Shown: positions 1-9,160 of the stretch, one piece after another
Position numbering within the stretch: position 1 is the stretch's first letter
How the letters are laid out: every line of letters starts with the position of its first letter
DNA from: Mayfieldus sp963781495
Lineage (GTDB): Bacteria > Actinomycetota > Thermoleophilia > Solirubrobacterales > 70-9
Assembly (NCBI GenBank): GCA_963781495.1
Contig: CAWAFX010000002.1
Location: 1,839,853-1,903,852, forward strand
Length of the DNA stretch: 64,000 nt
Direction: 5' to 3'
Notes under the pieces: model-generated
What the model was told of the DNA's origin: nothing
The model's input: only the letters and a program-made list of their open reading frames with translations
Databases searched by the model: none
Translations under genes and position numbers: made by a program

Positions 1-588
1 GCCGTCGACCGCGACGGCGGCGTCCACGACGGTGACGAGCTGATCGCCCTGGCGGCGACCGACCTGGCCCGGCGCGGCGAGTTGCGCGGTGGGGTCGCGG
101 TGACGGTGATGACCAACTATGGCTTTCACCAGGCGATGGAGCAGGCCGGGATCGAGGTCGCGACGACCCAGGTCGGCGACCGCTACGTGCTCGAGGAGTT
201 GCAGCGCCGGGAGTGGGGGCTGGGCGGTGAGCAGTCCGGCCACATCATCTCGATGGACTACGCCCCGACCGGGGATGGGATCGCGGCGGCACTGCTGGCG
301 CTGCGCGCCCTCGACGGTCGCGATCTGGCGGCGGCGCGGCCGTTCGAGAAGCTGCCGCAGGAGCTGCAGAACATCGAAGTCGCCGACCGCGAGGCGATCC
401 AGGGGGCGAGCGCGGTCTGGGAGGCGGCCGAGCGCGAGGGCAAGGCACTGGAGGGCCGGGGCCGGGTGCTGGTTCGCCCGTCGGGCACTGAACCCCTCGT
501 GCGGGTGATGGTCGAGGCGCCCACAGAAGCCGAATGCGATGAGGTCTGCGCGCGCCTGGTAGACGTCGTCAAGGCCGAACTGGCCTGA
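1..588 (+). CDS. glmM: Phosphoglucosamine mutase, C-terminal part (truncated by window edge)
   Basis: The reading frame is open from the first base (AVDRDGGVHDGDEL...), so the gene starts upstream of the window. GlmM converts glucosamine-6-phosphate to glucosamine-1-phosphate for UDP-GlcNAc and peptidoglycan. Visible family marks are the sugar-binding loop GGEQSGH (about codons 77-83 of the visible part) and the phosphate-binding loop RPSGTEPLVRVMVEA near the C-terminus; the usual C-terminal end is present. It lies 59 nt upstream of glmS, the preceding enzyme of the same pathway, so the two form a natural hexosamine unit. The active-site phosphoserine loop lies outside the window. Confidence 0.95.
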   Translation, partial: AVDRDGGVHDGDELIALAATDLARRGELRGGVAVTVMTNYGFHQAMEQAGIEVATTQVGDRYVLEELQRREWGLGGEQSGHIISMDYAPTGDGIAAALLALRALDGRDLAAARPFEKLPQELQNIEVADREAIQGASAVWEAAEREGKALEGRGRVLVRPSGTEPLVRVMVEAPTEAECDEVCARLVDVVKAELA

Positions 589-629
589 CGTTCGATTAAT
601 TCTGTCTTCTCATCGCAAGCGGTGGCCTC

Positions 630-635
630 TACCCT
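630..635 (+). promoter_or_regulatory. Candidate -10 box (TACCCT) of glmS
   Basis: TACCCT lies 12 nt before the glmS ATG and no Shine-Dalgarno is present. This is one of more than 20 similar TANNNT boxes just upstream of start codons in this window, suggesting a leaderless or near-leaderless transcript. It is inference from spacing and recurrence only. Confidence 0.45.
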
Positions 636-647
636 TGCTTGGCCCTC

Positions 648-2513
648 ATGTGTGGAATCGTCGGATACGTTGGCGGCCGACCGTGCCAGGACCTGCTCGT
701 GGCCGGATTGGAGAAGCTCGAGTACCGCGGCTATGACTCGGCCGGTATCTCGCTGATCTCCGACGGCCAGATCGACAGCGTTCGCGCGGTCGGAAATCTC
801 GCCGACCTGCGGGCCGCGGTCGCCGACCGGGCGGCCCAGAACGGCTCCGCCAGCGTCGCGGTCGCCGAGCCTCCGCCGACGACCGGCGTCGCCCATACCC
901 GCTGGGCGACCCACGGCAGGGTGACGGAGGAGAACGCCCACCCCCACGGCGACTGCAGCGACCGCATCCACATCGTCCTCAACGGCATCGTCGAGAACCA
1001 CGCCGAGCTGCGCCGCGAGCTCGGCGAGCAGGGCCACAGCTTCAGCTCCGAGACCGACGCCGAGATCGTCGCCCACCTGATCGAGCGCCACTACGACGGC
1101 GACCTAACCGACGCCGTCCGCGCCGCCTTCGGCGAGCTGCGCGGCCACTATGCCTTCGTCGCCATGCACGCCGAGCAGCCCGCCGTCCTCGTCGGGGCTC
1201 GCAAGGAGTGCCCGCTGATCGCCGGCATCGGCGAGGGCGAGACCTTCCTCGCCTCGGCGATCCCGGCCTTCCTGGCCCAGACCCGCAGCGCCCTGCCGAT
1301 CGAGAACGGCGAGCTGGTCACGATCGACAGCTCCGGCGCCACGATCACCGACATCGAGGGAAACCCGGTCGATCGCCAGCCGGAGCAGATCGACTGGGAC
1401 GCCGACGCCGCCGAGAAGGGCGGCTATGAGACCTTCATGCTGAAGGAGATCCACGAGCAGCCCGACGCGGTCGCGGAGACGATCACCGACCGGCTGCCGA
1501 ACGACGACGGCGTCGATCTCTCCGACGTCGACCTCTCAGACGACTACCTGCGCAGCGTCCGCCGCATCGTCATCGTCGCCTGCGGGACCGCCTACCACGC
1601 GGGACTCGTCGGTCGCTACGCGATCGAGCAATGGGCGCGGGTGCCGGTCGAGATGGACATCGCCTCGGAGTACCGCTACCGCAACCCGGTTATCGGCTCC
1701 GACGACCTCGTGATCGCGATCAGCCAGTCCGGCGAGACCATCGACACCCTGGCGGCGATGCGCCTCGCCCGCGAGAACGGGGCGAAGGTGCTCGCGGTGA
1801 CGAACGTCATGGGCAGCCAGGCGACCCGCGACGCCGACGCCGTCCTCTACACCCGCGCCGGGCTCGAGGTCTCGGTCGCGGCGACCAAGACCTTCGTCGC
1901 CCAGGTCGCCGCCATGTACCTGCTCGGCCTGCGCCTGGCCGAGCTGCGCGGGACCCTGGAACCGGAGGAGATCACGCGCCTCGTCGGCGAGCTGAAGAAG
2001 GTGCCCTCCTCGATCGAGAAGACGATCGCGGCGGTGGAGGGCAACGTCGAGGAGATCGCCCGCGCCCACGCCAACGACGGCTTCTTCCTCTATCTCGGGC
2101 GCCACATCGGACTGCCGATCTGCCTCGAGGGGGCGCTGAAGATGAAGGAGATCTCCTACATCCCCTCCGACGCCTACGCGGCAGGAGAGATGAAGCACGG
2201 CCCGATCGCGCTGCTGAACGAGTCGACGCCGGTGGTCTGCGTCGCCACCGACAGCCCGGTGCTGGACAAGGTTCTCTCCAATGCCGAGGAGGTGCGCGCC
2301 CGCGGCGCCAAGGTGATCGCGGTCGCCAGCCAGGGCAACGAGCGGGTGGCGGCGGTCGCCGACGAGATCCTCTACGTCGAGCCCGCGGACTGGATCCTCG
2401 AGGCGATCCTGGCGGTGCTGCCGCTGCAGCTTCTCGCCTACCACGTCGCCCGGGCGAACGGCCTCAACGTCGACCAGCCGCGCAACCTCGCGAAGACGGT
2501 CACGGTCGAATAG
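648..2513 (+). CDS. glmS: Glutamine-fructose-6-phosphate aminotransferase (isomerizing)
   Basis: 621-aa cytosolic enzyme making glucosamine-6-phosphate from fructose-6-phosphate and glutamine. The ATG at 648 is preferred over the in-frame TTG at 639 because it gives the N-terminus MCGIVGYVGG, where Cys2 becomes the catalytic nucleophile after Met removal. The Ntn glutaminase domain covers about residues 1-240 (YRGYDSAGI, TRWATHG). Two SIS sugar-isomerase domains follow (ACGTAYHAG, SQSGETIDT, and the second domain before the conserved C-terminus NLAKTVTVE). A short Ala/Pro-rich insertion (about residues 66-83) precedes the TRWATHG motif. It follows glmM, which uses its product. Confidence 0.97.
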   Translation: MCGIVGYVGGRPCQDLLVAGLEKLEYRGYDSAGISLISDGQIDSVRAVGNLADLRAAVADRAAQNGSASVAVAEPPPTTGVAHTRWATHGRVTEENAHPHGDCSDRIHIVLNGIVENHAELRRELGEQGHSFSSETDAEIVAHLIERHYDGDLTDAVRAAFGELRGHYAFVAMHAEQPAVLVGARKECPLIAGIGEGETFLASAIPAFLAQTRSALPIENGELVTIDSSGATITDIEGNPVDRQPEQIDWDADAAEKGGYETFMLKEIHEQPDAVAETITDRLPNDDGVDLSDVDLSDDYLRSVRRIVIVACGTAYHAGLVGRYAIEQWARVPVEMDIASEYRYRNPVIGSDDLVIAISQSGETIDTLAAMRLARENGAKVLAVTNVMGSQATRDADAVLYTRAGLEVSVAATKTFVAQVAAMYLLGLRLAELRGTLEPEEITRLVGELKKVPSSIEKTIAAVEGNVEEIARAHANDGFFLYLGRHIGLPICLEGALKMKEISYIPSDAYAAGEMKHGPIALLNESTPVVCVATDSPVLDKVLSNAEEVRARGAKVIAVASQGNERVAAVADEILYVEPADWILEAILAVLPLQLLAYHVARANGLNVDQPRNLAKTVTVE

Positions 2514-2547
2514 CGCCCCGGGCGATCACCGCTACGATGCCGCGCTC

Positions 2548-4101
2548 ATGTTGACCCGTGCGCGCCTCCTCGTCTGCGCCGCTGCGGCCGCCGCCGCGCT
2601 CGCCCTGCCTGCCTGCGGGAGCAGCGGCGGGGGCGCCGGCAGCGACGATCCGGCCTCGCTTGCCCCCGCCGACGCGCCGCTCTACATCCAGGCGACGCTG
2701 CGGCCGAAGGGGAAGATGAAGACCGACGTCGAGAAGCTCGCCTCGACGGTCAGCGGCGTCCCGGACCCGACCGCCAAGCTGGTCGCCTTGATCGACCAGA
2801 GCCTTGCCGGCGACCATCCGCTGAGCGGACGCAAGCAGACCTTCGAGAAGGACTTCGAGCCCTGGATCGGCGACCGGGCGGGAATCTTCGTCGAGGGCTT
2901 CAACGGCAACCCGCCCGCGGCGGGAATCGTGCAGACGACCGATCCCGCGGCGACCCAGAAGGCGATCGACGACGGCCGCGAGAAGGGCGACAAGCAGCGC
3001 AGCTACAAGGGCGTCAAGTATTCCGTCGACGCCCAGGACGGCACCTCGGTCGGGGTCGACGGCGACTTCCTGCTGATCGGGACCGAGAAGGGCCTCAAGG
3101 ACGCGGTCGACGTCTCCAAGGGCGACGCCGACGCACTCGGCGACGACGGCGACTTCAGCAAGACGATCGACCAGGCGCCTTCGGGCAGCATCGCCGACGT
3201 CTACGTCAGCCTCGAGGGTGCGACCAAGGAGATCCGCGCCAACGATCCCCAGAGCGCCAAGGGCTTCGAGGGGGCGATCGGCGACACGACGGGCAAGACG
3301 GCGCTGGCCAGCCTGCTGCCGTCGGCCGACGCGGCCGAGTTCGACGTCAGCACCAACGCGACCCAGAACGTCGGGCTGACCGATCTCTCGCAGCTGATCT
3401 CCAGCCTGCCCGCGCAGTCCTTCGCCACGCTCGGGATTCCCGACATCGGCACCCGGATCAACGAGACGATCGACCAGCTGCAGAAGGCCGGGGTCGCGGG
3501 AGTCAGCCGCCCGGCGATCGACCAGCAACTGGCCCTGACCGGGATCAAGCTCGAGGACATCACCAAGGCGCTCGGCGACCTCGGCATCTTCGCCGAGGGA
3601 AGCAGCCGCTCCAGCCTCCAGGGCGCGGGAGTGATCACGAGCCCCGATCCGGCCGCGGCCAAGAGCCTGATCGGAAACCTCTCCCGGCTGGCGCTGAGCT
3701 CGGGCCAGAAGGGCATCAGCCCGGCCGCCAGCGGAACCGGATTCTCGGTCACCGACCCGGCCAGCCTCGGGCCTCAGCCGCTGACGATCACGACCTCCGG
3801 CGCCAAGATCGTCATCGGCTACGGCCAGCAGGCGACCGCACAGGCGCTGACCGGGGGTGGGGGGACCCTCGGCGACGACCCGACCTACAAGCAGGCAGCG
3901 GCGGCGCTGGGCGGCAGCGGCGTCTCCGGCTACGTCTCGCTGAGCAAGGTCTTCGGCCTCGCCGACGCGCTCGGGGCGTTGCGCGATCCCGGCTACATGC
4001 AGGCGAGGCCCTACCTCAAGCACCTCAGCTACGCGATCCTCGGCAGCGGCAAGCAGGGCGACTTCGCGACCAGCAAGGTAATCGTCGGCGTCTCGCACTA
4101 G
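2548..4101 (+). CDS. DUF3352-family lipoprotein
   Basis: 517-aa protein with an Ala/Leu-rich signal sequence and lipobox LPAC at about residues 20-23, so it is probably lipid-anchored outside the membrane. The body fits the DUF3352 family of unknown function: an N-terminal ADAPLYIQATLRP segment, GDRAGIFVEGF, and repeated alpha/beta units ending in ...YVSLSKVFG and a KVIVGVSH tail. The start is supported by TACGAT at 2533-2538, 9 nt before the ATG. The gene follows glmS by 34 nt. No enzymatic motif is visible and its role is unknown. Confidence 0.75.
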   Translation: MLTRARLLVCAAAAAAALALPACGSSGGGAGSDDPASLAPADAPLYIQATLRPKGKMKTDVEKLASTVSGVPDPTAKLVALIDQSLAGDHPLSGRKQTFEKDFEPWIGDRAGIFVEGFNGNPPAAGIVQTTDPAATQKAIDDGREKGDKQRSYKGVKYSVDAQDGTSVGVDGDFLLIGTEKGLKDAVDVSKGDADALGDDGDFSKTIDQAPSGSIADVYVSLEGATKEIRANDPQSAKGFEGAIGDTTGKTALASLLPSADAAEFDVSTNATQNVGLTDLSQLISSLPAQSFATLGIPDIGTRINETIDQLQKAGVAGVSRPAIDQQLALTGIKLEDITKALGDLGIFAEGSSRSSLQGAGVITSPDPAAAKSLIGNLSRLALSSGQKGISPAASGTGFSVTDPASLGPQPLTITTSGAKIVIGYGQQATAQALTGGGGTLGDDPTYKQAAAALGGSGVSGYVSLSKVFGLADALGALRDPGYMQARPYLKHLSYAILGSGKQGDFATSKVIVGVSH

Positions 4102-4120
4102 CCCGGGCTAACCTCGCCAA

Positions 4121-5644
4121 ATGGCCCTGGACTCCTGGCTGGCGCCGCTCTATGACGCCGACGGCATGCGCGGCGTCGACAGCTGGGCGATCGACCAGCA
4201 GGACGTCCCCTCGCTTGAGCTGATGGAGACCGCGGGGGCGGCGCTCGCCGCCGCGGTGGCCGAGCGGTCGCCCGCCGGGCCGGTGCGGGTCGTCTGCGGA
4301 AAGGGGAACAACGGCGGCGACGGGCTGGTGGCGGCTCGGCACCTGGCCGAGACCGGATTCGAGGTCGAGGCGCTGCTGCTCGCCCCCGCCGGCGAGCTCT
4401 CCGGAGACGCGGCCGCCAACCTGGAGCGCTTTGCGGCGGCGCGGGAGGTCGACCCGGCGCAGCTCGACGACGCACTGGCCGGCTCCGGGGCGGTGATCGA
4501 CGCGATATTCGGCACCGGATTCGAGGGCGCGCCGCGCAGCTCGGCCGATGCTGCGATCGAGGCGATCAACCGCTGCGGGGTGCCGGTCGTCGCCTGCGAT
4601 GTCGCCTCCGGCGTCAATGCCTCCAACGGCGAGGTGGAGGGGGCCGCGGTGAAGGCCGACCTGACCGTCAGCTTCCACGCCGCGAAGATCGGCCACGTGG
4701 TGGCCCCGGGCAAGGCCCATACCGGGGAGTTGCGGGTGGCGCCGATCGGGATCCCGGACGGGGCACCGGTCGAGCCCAGCGCCGGCACCATCACGGCGGC
4801 GGTGCTGGGCCTGCTGGCGCGCCGCGGGCCGAGCTCGACCAAGTTCAGCTCCGGCCAGGTCGTGATCGTCGGCGGCTCGCGAGGGCTGACCGGCGCCCCC
4901 TGCATGGCGGCCGAAGCGGCGACCAGGGCCGGCGCCGGATACGCGACCGTCGCCGTCCCCGCCGACCTGGAGCCGATCTTCGAGGTCAAGCTGACCGAGG
5001 TGATGTCGAGGGGCTGCCCGAGCGAGGACGGGGCGCTGGGGCCGGATTCCGCCGAGGCCGCCCTCGGCGCCTGCGAGGGAGCAGCCGCGGTGGTGCTCGG
5101 CCCGGGGCTGGGGCGCCGGGACGGATCGCTGGAGCTGGCGCGGCAGCTGGCGCCGCGGATCGAACCGCCCTTGCTGCTCGATGCCGACGGCCTCAACGCC
5201 CATGCCGGCCGGCTCGAGACGCTTCGGGGCCGGGACGCCGGCACCGTGCTGACGCCGCACGCCGGCGAGCTCGGCCGCCTGCTCGAGCGATCCTCGGAGG
5301 AGATCGGCGAGCATCGCCTGGCGGCCGCACGCGAGGCGGCGCAGGCAAGCGGCGGCGTGCTGCTCTTGAAGGGCGACGACACGATCGTCACCGACGGCGA
5401 GCGGGTCGCGGTCAACGTCCTCTCGGCGCCGGCGCTTGCTACCGCGGGAACCGGTGACACGCTCTCGGGCACGATCGGGGCCCTGCTGGCGCAGGGTCTC
5501 GAGCCTTTCGCGGCCGCCTGCGCCGGGGCTTTGATCGGCGCCCGGGCCGGGCTGCTGGCGGCGCGCCAGCTCGGGGCCCCCGAGTCGGTGGTCGCCAGCG
5601 ACGTGATCGCCCAGCTTCCCGCAGCGATCCAGCCCGACAAATGA
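4121..5644 (+). CDS. nnr: Bifunctional NAD(P)H-hydrate epimerase / ADP-dependent dehydratase
   Basis: 507-aa repair enzyme that restores hydrated NAD(P)H. The N-terminal YjeF-N epimerase domain (about 1-210) shows GKGNNGGDGL and a conserved DAIFGTGF segment. The C-terminal ribokinase-like dehydratase domain (about 230-505) shows KFSSGQVVIVGGS, GPGLGR, LTPHAGELGRL, LLLKGDDTI and the catalytic-loop motif ATAGTGDTLSG. The length matches the fused bacterial form. TAACCT at 4109-4114 lies 6 nt before the ATG, which fits a leaderless start. Confidence 0.93.
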   Translation: MALDSWLAPLYDADGMRGVDSWAIDQQDVPSLELMETAGAALAAAVAERSPAGPVRVVCGKGNNGGDGLVAARHLAETGFEVEALLLAPAGELSGDAAANLERFAAAREVDPAQLDDALAGSGAVIDAIFGTGFEGAPRSSADAAIEAINRCGVPVVACDVASGVNASNGEVEGAAVKADLTVSFHAAKIGHVVAPGKAHTGELRVAPIGIPDGAPVEPSAGTITAAVLGLLARRGPSSTKFSSGQVVIVGGSRGLTGAPCMAAEAATRAGAGYATVAVPADLEPIFEVKLTEVMSRGCPSEDGALGPDSAEAALGACEGAAAVVLGPGLGRRDGSLELARQLAPRIEPPLLLDADGLNAHAGRLETLRGRDAGTVLTPHAGELGRLLERSSEEIGEHRLAAAREAAQASGGVLLLKGDDTIVTDGERVAVNVLSAPALATAGTGDTLSGTIGALLAQGLEPFAAACAGALIGARAGLLAARQLGAPESVVASDVIAQLPAAIQPDK

Positions 5645-5699
5645 CCTGCGGCGGCTGTGTCGCGGCCCGGCCGCACCGTCGAATAACGTTTCCCGGGCG

Positions 5700-6167
5700 A
5701 TGGCCAAGACAGTCGCCGAGATCATGGACACCGACGTGCCCGCGCTCGGCCCGCAGGACGAGGCGCGGCGGGCGATCGAGCTGCTCGCCGAGCGCGAGAT
5801 CGGCGCCCTGCCCGTCGTCAACTCCGAGGAGCGGCTGATCGGGATCGTCAGCGAGTCCGATCTCGTGCTCTCCGACGAGGAGGCCGACCTGCACCTGCCG
5901 CACTACCTCAACATCATGGGCGGGATCGTCTTCACCGGCTCGATGAAGGGCTTCGAGAGCCGCCTCAACAAGGCCTTCGCGACCAATGTCCGGGACCTGA
6001 TGACCGCCGACCCGGTCAGTGTCCGAACCGACGACGGGGTCGAGAAGGCGGCAAGGCTGATCGCCGAGGAGCATCACAACCACCTGCCGGTCACAGACGG
6101 CGACGGCAAGGTGGCCGGCATGATCACCCGCGCCGACGTTCTCGCGGCGCTCGTCGACGAGCAGTAG
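5700..6167 (+). CDS. Tandem CBS-domain protein
   Basis: 155-aa protein made almost entirely of two CBS modules (about residues 7-65 and 95-150), which usually bind adenine nucleotides and regulate partners. MDTDVPALGPQDEARRAIE opens the first and MTADPVSVRTDDGVEKAA the second; DLVLSDEEADLHLPHYL forms the inter-repeat insertion seen in many stand-alone CBS pairs. TAACGT at 5684-5689 lies 10 nt upstream. It is followed after 2 nt by alr, so the two are probably co-transcribed. The ligand is unknown. Confidence 0.88.
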   Translation: MAKTVAEIMDTDVPALGPQDEARRAIELLAEREIGALPVVNSEERLIGIVSESDLVLSDEEADLHLPHYLNIMGGIVFTGSMKGFESRLNKAFATNVRDLMTADPVSVRTDDGVEKAARLIAEEHHNHLPVTDGDGKVAGMITRADVLAALVDEQ

Positions 6168-6169
6168 GG

Positions 6170-7291
6170 ATGACGGCCGAGCGGGCCGTCGCGCGGATAG
6201 ACCTCGGTGCCGTCGAGGCCAATTGCCGTCACCTGGCGGCGCAGCTACGGGACGGGACGGAGCTCTGCGCCGTGGTCAAGGCCGACGGTTACGGGCACGG
6301 AGCCGACGACTGCGCCAACGCCGCACTCGCAGGTGGCGCGACCCGGCTCGCCGTCGCCACCGCCCGCGAGGCAGAGGGCATCGGACGCCGCTTGGCCCAC
6401 GTGCCGCTGCTGACGATGGGGGCGCTGACCGTCGCCGAGCTCGACGTCTGCCTCAACGCCGGGTCGGAGGTGGCTGTCTGGCGGCCCGAGTTCCTGCGTC
6501 TCGTCGCCGAGCGGGCAGGGGCCCAGGGTCGGGCCGCCAAGGTGCACGTCAAGCATGACTCCGGCATGGGCAGGCTGGGCACTGCCGATCCGGCGGAGGT
6601 GGTGGAGCTGGCGCGGGCCTGTGACGCCGATCCGGCCCTCGAGCTGGCCGGTGTCTGGACCCACTTCGCCACCGCCGACGAGCGCGGCGACGACTTCTTC
6701 GACCAGCAGCTGGCCCGCTTCAGGCCGCTTGCCGAGCAGCTCAAGGCCGAGCATCCCGGGATCACGGTCCACGCCGCCAACAGCGCCGCGGTCTTCCGCG
6801 ACCCCGATGCCCACTTCGACATGGTGCGCTGCGGGATCGCCGTCTACGGACTCGACCCCTTCCACGACGATCCGGCGGCCCAGGGGCTGAAGCCGGCGCT
6901 TGCGCTCGAGTCCTACGTCGCCGACGTCAAGCGCTTCGAGGCCGGTGCCAGTGCCGGCTACGGCCGCACCTGGCGCGCAGAGACCGAGACCTGGGTCGGG
7001 GTGCTGCCGATCGGCTACGGCGACGGGGTGCGGCGGGGTCTCTCCAACAACGGGGAGGTGCTGGTCGGCGGTCGCCGCTATCCGCTCGTCGGCACGGTCT
7101 CGATGGACAACCTCACGATCGATCTCGGCCCCGAGACCGACGTCAAGCCCGGAGATGGGGCGATGCTGATCGGGGCCCAGGGCACCGATCGGATCCTCGC
7201 CGAGGAGGTTGCGCGGCGTCTGGGGACGATCAACTACGAGGTCACCTGCGGGATCTCGCCCCGGGTGACCCGGGTCACCGACGCGGAATGA
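6170..7291 (+). CDS. alr: Alanine racemase
   Basis: 373-aa PLP enzyme converting L- to D-alanine for peptidoglycan. The PLP-lysine motif VVKADGYGHG sits at about residues 35-44, the HVKHDSGMGRLG segment near 128, the catalytic tyrosine region SAGYGRTW near 265, and the C-terminal beta-domain motif GTVSMDNLTIDLG near 310. Length is normal for the family. It is coupled to the CBS gene before it (2-nt gap) and overlaps the next gene by 4 nt (ATGA). With glmM and glmS this completes a cell-wall precursor neighbourhood. Confidence 0.96.
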   Translation: MTAERAVARIDLGAVEANCRHLAAQLRDGTELCAVVKADGYGHGADDCANAALAGGATRLAVATAREAEGIGRRLAHVPLLTMGALTVAELDVCLNAGSEVAVWRPEFLRLVAERAGAQGRAAKVHVKHDSGMGRLGTADPAEVVELARACDADPALELAGVWTHFATADERGDDFFDQQLARFRPLAEQLKAEHPGITVHAANSAAVFRDPDAHFDMVRCGIAVYGLDPFHDDPAAQGLKPALALESYVADVKRFEAGASAGYGRTWRAETETWVGVLPIGYGDGVRRGLSNNGEVLVGGRRYPLVGTVSMDNLTIDLGPETDVKPGDGAMLIGAQGTDRILAEEVARRLGTINYEVTCGISPRVTRVTDAE

Positions 7292-8733
7292 GCTCGGCCG
7301 AGCAGATCGGCGAGCGGATCGCCGCCGCCCCTCTGGTCGGGCTCGCAAGAGGGGCGCTCGGCGATCAGGCCGAGGCCTGGATCGTCGGCGGCGCCCTGCG
7401 CGCGGCGGCCCGCGGGCAAGAGGTCTCAGACCTCGACCTTGCCCTGGCGTCCGGCGTGCAGGAGGCCGCCCGCAGCCTCGCGCGCGAGGCCGGCGGCCAC
7501 GCCTTCCAGCTGTCGGAGGGGTTCGGGACCTGGCGCGTGGTCGACGGCGAACGGCGCCCGTTCGCCGATCTCAGCCGGCTGCGTGGGGACTCGATCGAGG
7601 CCGACCTGGCGGCGCGCGACTTCAGCGTCGGGGCTGTGGCGGCGCCGCTGCAGGGCGGGGCGTTGCTCGACCCCCACGGCGGGCTGGCCGATCTCGAGCG
7701 GGGAATCCTGCGTGTGGTCTCCCCGAGCTCGTTCGCCGACGACCCGCTGCGGCTGCTGCGCGCCGCCCGGCTCGGGGCCGAGCTCGACCTGCAAGTCGAT
7801 TCGGAGACGATCGAGCTGGCCCGGGCGGAGGCCGCCCGCGCCGGCGAGCCGGCCGGCGAGCGCCAGTTCGCCGAGCTGCGGCGGCTGCTGATCGGACCCG
7901 ACCCCCTGCGCGGCCTGGAGCTGATGGACGAGCTGGGGATCACCGCCGCGGTACTGCCGGAGCTGGAGGCGACGCGCGGCGTCACCCAGAACCCCAACCA
8001 CCATCTCGACGTCCACGGCCACACGCTCGAGGTTCTGCGCCAGCTGCTGGAGATCGAGCGCGACCTCGACCGCTTCGCCGGCGATCAGGCCGATGCCGTG
8101 CGGGCGCTGCTCGATGAGCCGCTCGCCGACGAGATGACCCGCGGCGAAGCGCTGCGCTTCGGAGCCCTCGTGCATGACTTCGGAAAGCCGGCGACACGCG
8201 GGCTTCGAGGTGACTTCGTGACCTTCATCGGCCATGATCGCGCCGGGGTGGGTCTGGTCGACGAGATGTCCCGCCGCCTGCACGTCAGCCGCACCCTGCG
8301 GCGCCAGCTCGAGGCCCTGACCCTGCACCACCTGCGACTCGGCTTCATGGTCCACGAGCGGCCGCTGAGCCGGCGTCGCGTCTACGAGTACCTGCGCGAG
8401 ACAGAGCCGGTGAGCGCCGACGTCACCTTGCTGACGGTCGCCGATCGCCTCGCGGCCCGCGGCCAGGGTCCGGTGGCGAGCGAGGAGATGGTCGAGGCCC
8501 ACCTGCAGCTCGCCCGCGAGATGCTGGCGGCGGCGGTCGAGTGGCACCGCGACGGTCCCCCGCGGCCGCTGGTCGGCGGCGACCGCCTCGTCGAGGAGCT
8601 CGGCCTCGAGCCGGGGCCGCAGCTCGGCAGGCTGCTGGACGAGATCGAAGCGGCGCAGTACGCGGGCGACGTCGGCAGCGCCGAAGAGGCGCTGGAGCTG
8701 GCCCGCGGCCTGGCCCGGCCGGCACAGAGATAA
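7288..8733 (+). CDS. tRNA nucleotidyltransferase (CCA-adding)-like protein with HD domain
   Basis: 481-aa protein. The N-terminal Pol-beta nucleotidyltransferase fold shows GGALRAAARG...SDLDLAL, with the DxD pair binding metal, and DLAARDFSVGAVA, followed by the RNA-binding helices (DDPLRLLRAARLGAEL). The C-terminal half carries an HD phosphohydrolase domain (HLDVHGHTLEVL, LVHDFGKPATRG). This architecture is typical of class II CCA-adding or poly(A) polymerase enzymes. The first motif reads GGALRA rather than the usual GGxVRD, so it is somewhat divergent. It begins inside the alr stop (ATGA). Confidence 0.82.
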   Translation: MSSAEQIGERIAAAPLVGLARGALGDQAEAWIVGGALRAAARGQEVSDLDLALASGVQEAARSLAREAGGHAFQLSEGFGTWRVVDGERRPFADLSRLRGDSIEADLAARDFSVGAVAAPLQGGALLDPHGGLADLERGILRVVSPSSFADDPLRLLRAARLGAELDLQVDSETIELARAEAARAGEPAGERQFAELRRLLIGPDPLRGLELMDELGITAAVLPELEATRGVTQNPNHHLDVHGHTLEVLRQLLEIERDLDRFAGDQADAVRALLDEPLADEMTRGEALRFGALVHDFGKPATRGLRGDFVTFIGHDRAGVGLVDEMSRRLHVSRTLRRQLEALTLHHLRLGFMVHERPLSRRRVYEYLRETEPVSADVTLLTVADRLAARGQGPVASEEMVEAHLQLAREMLAAAVEWHRDGPPRPLVGGDRLVEELGLEPGPQLGRLLDEIEAAQYAGDVGSAEEALELARGLARPAQR

Positions 8734-8743
8734 GCTGGCGCCG

Positions 8744-9160
8744 ATGGTCGAGAGCTGCATCTTCTGCGGGATCGTGGCCGGCGAGGTGCCGGGCCAGATC
8801 GTCGACTCCGACGAGCACACGGTCGCCTTCATGGACATCAACCCGGCCACCCGCGGGCATGCCCTGGTGGTCCCGCGCCGGCACAGCGCCGACCTGATGG
8901 AGATCTCCGACGAGGACCTCGAGCGCACGACCCTCGCCGCGCGCCGCCTCGCCCAGCGCATCGACGAGGTCCTGGAGCCGGACGGCTTCAACCTCCTCAA
9001 CTCCTGCCGCTCGGCGGCCTGGCAGACGGTCTTTCACTTCCACCTCCACGTGATCCCGCGATATGACGACGATCCTCTGAAGCTGCCCTGGGAGCCGGGG
9101 CCCGGCGACGAGGACGAGATCGCGGGCGTCGCCGAGCAGCTGCGCCGAGACAGTGGCTGA
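8744..9160 (+). CDS. HIT family hydrolase
   Basis: 138-aa histidine-triad nucleotide hydrolase. The catalytic triad HFHLHVIPRY lies at about residues 98-107, and a CIFC pair near the N-terminus suggests the zinc-binding version common in actinobacteria. PATRGHALVVPRRH is the usual middle motif. TAAGCT at 8731-8736 overlaps the stop codon of the preceding gene and lies 7 nt before the ATG, so a leaderless transcript is likely. The stop overlaps the start of the next gene by 8 nt. Confidence 0.93.
   Translation: MVESCIFCGIVAGEVPGQIVDSDEHTVAFMDINPATRGHALVVPRRHSADLMEISDEDLERTTLAARRLAQRIDEVLEPDGFNLLNSCRSAAWQTVFHFHLHVIPRYDDDPLKLPWEPGPGDEDEIAGVAEQLRRDSG

Noticed and set aside
2500..4098. Long open frames on the strand opposite real genes (e.g. 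2500-4098, 4025-5821, 33024-35276, 52276-54429 minus)
   Set aside because: They mirror codons of real genes in GC-rich DNA, are rich in Arg/Gly/Ala/Val repeats, and show no family motif.
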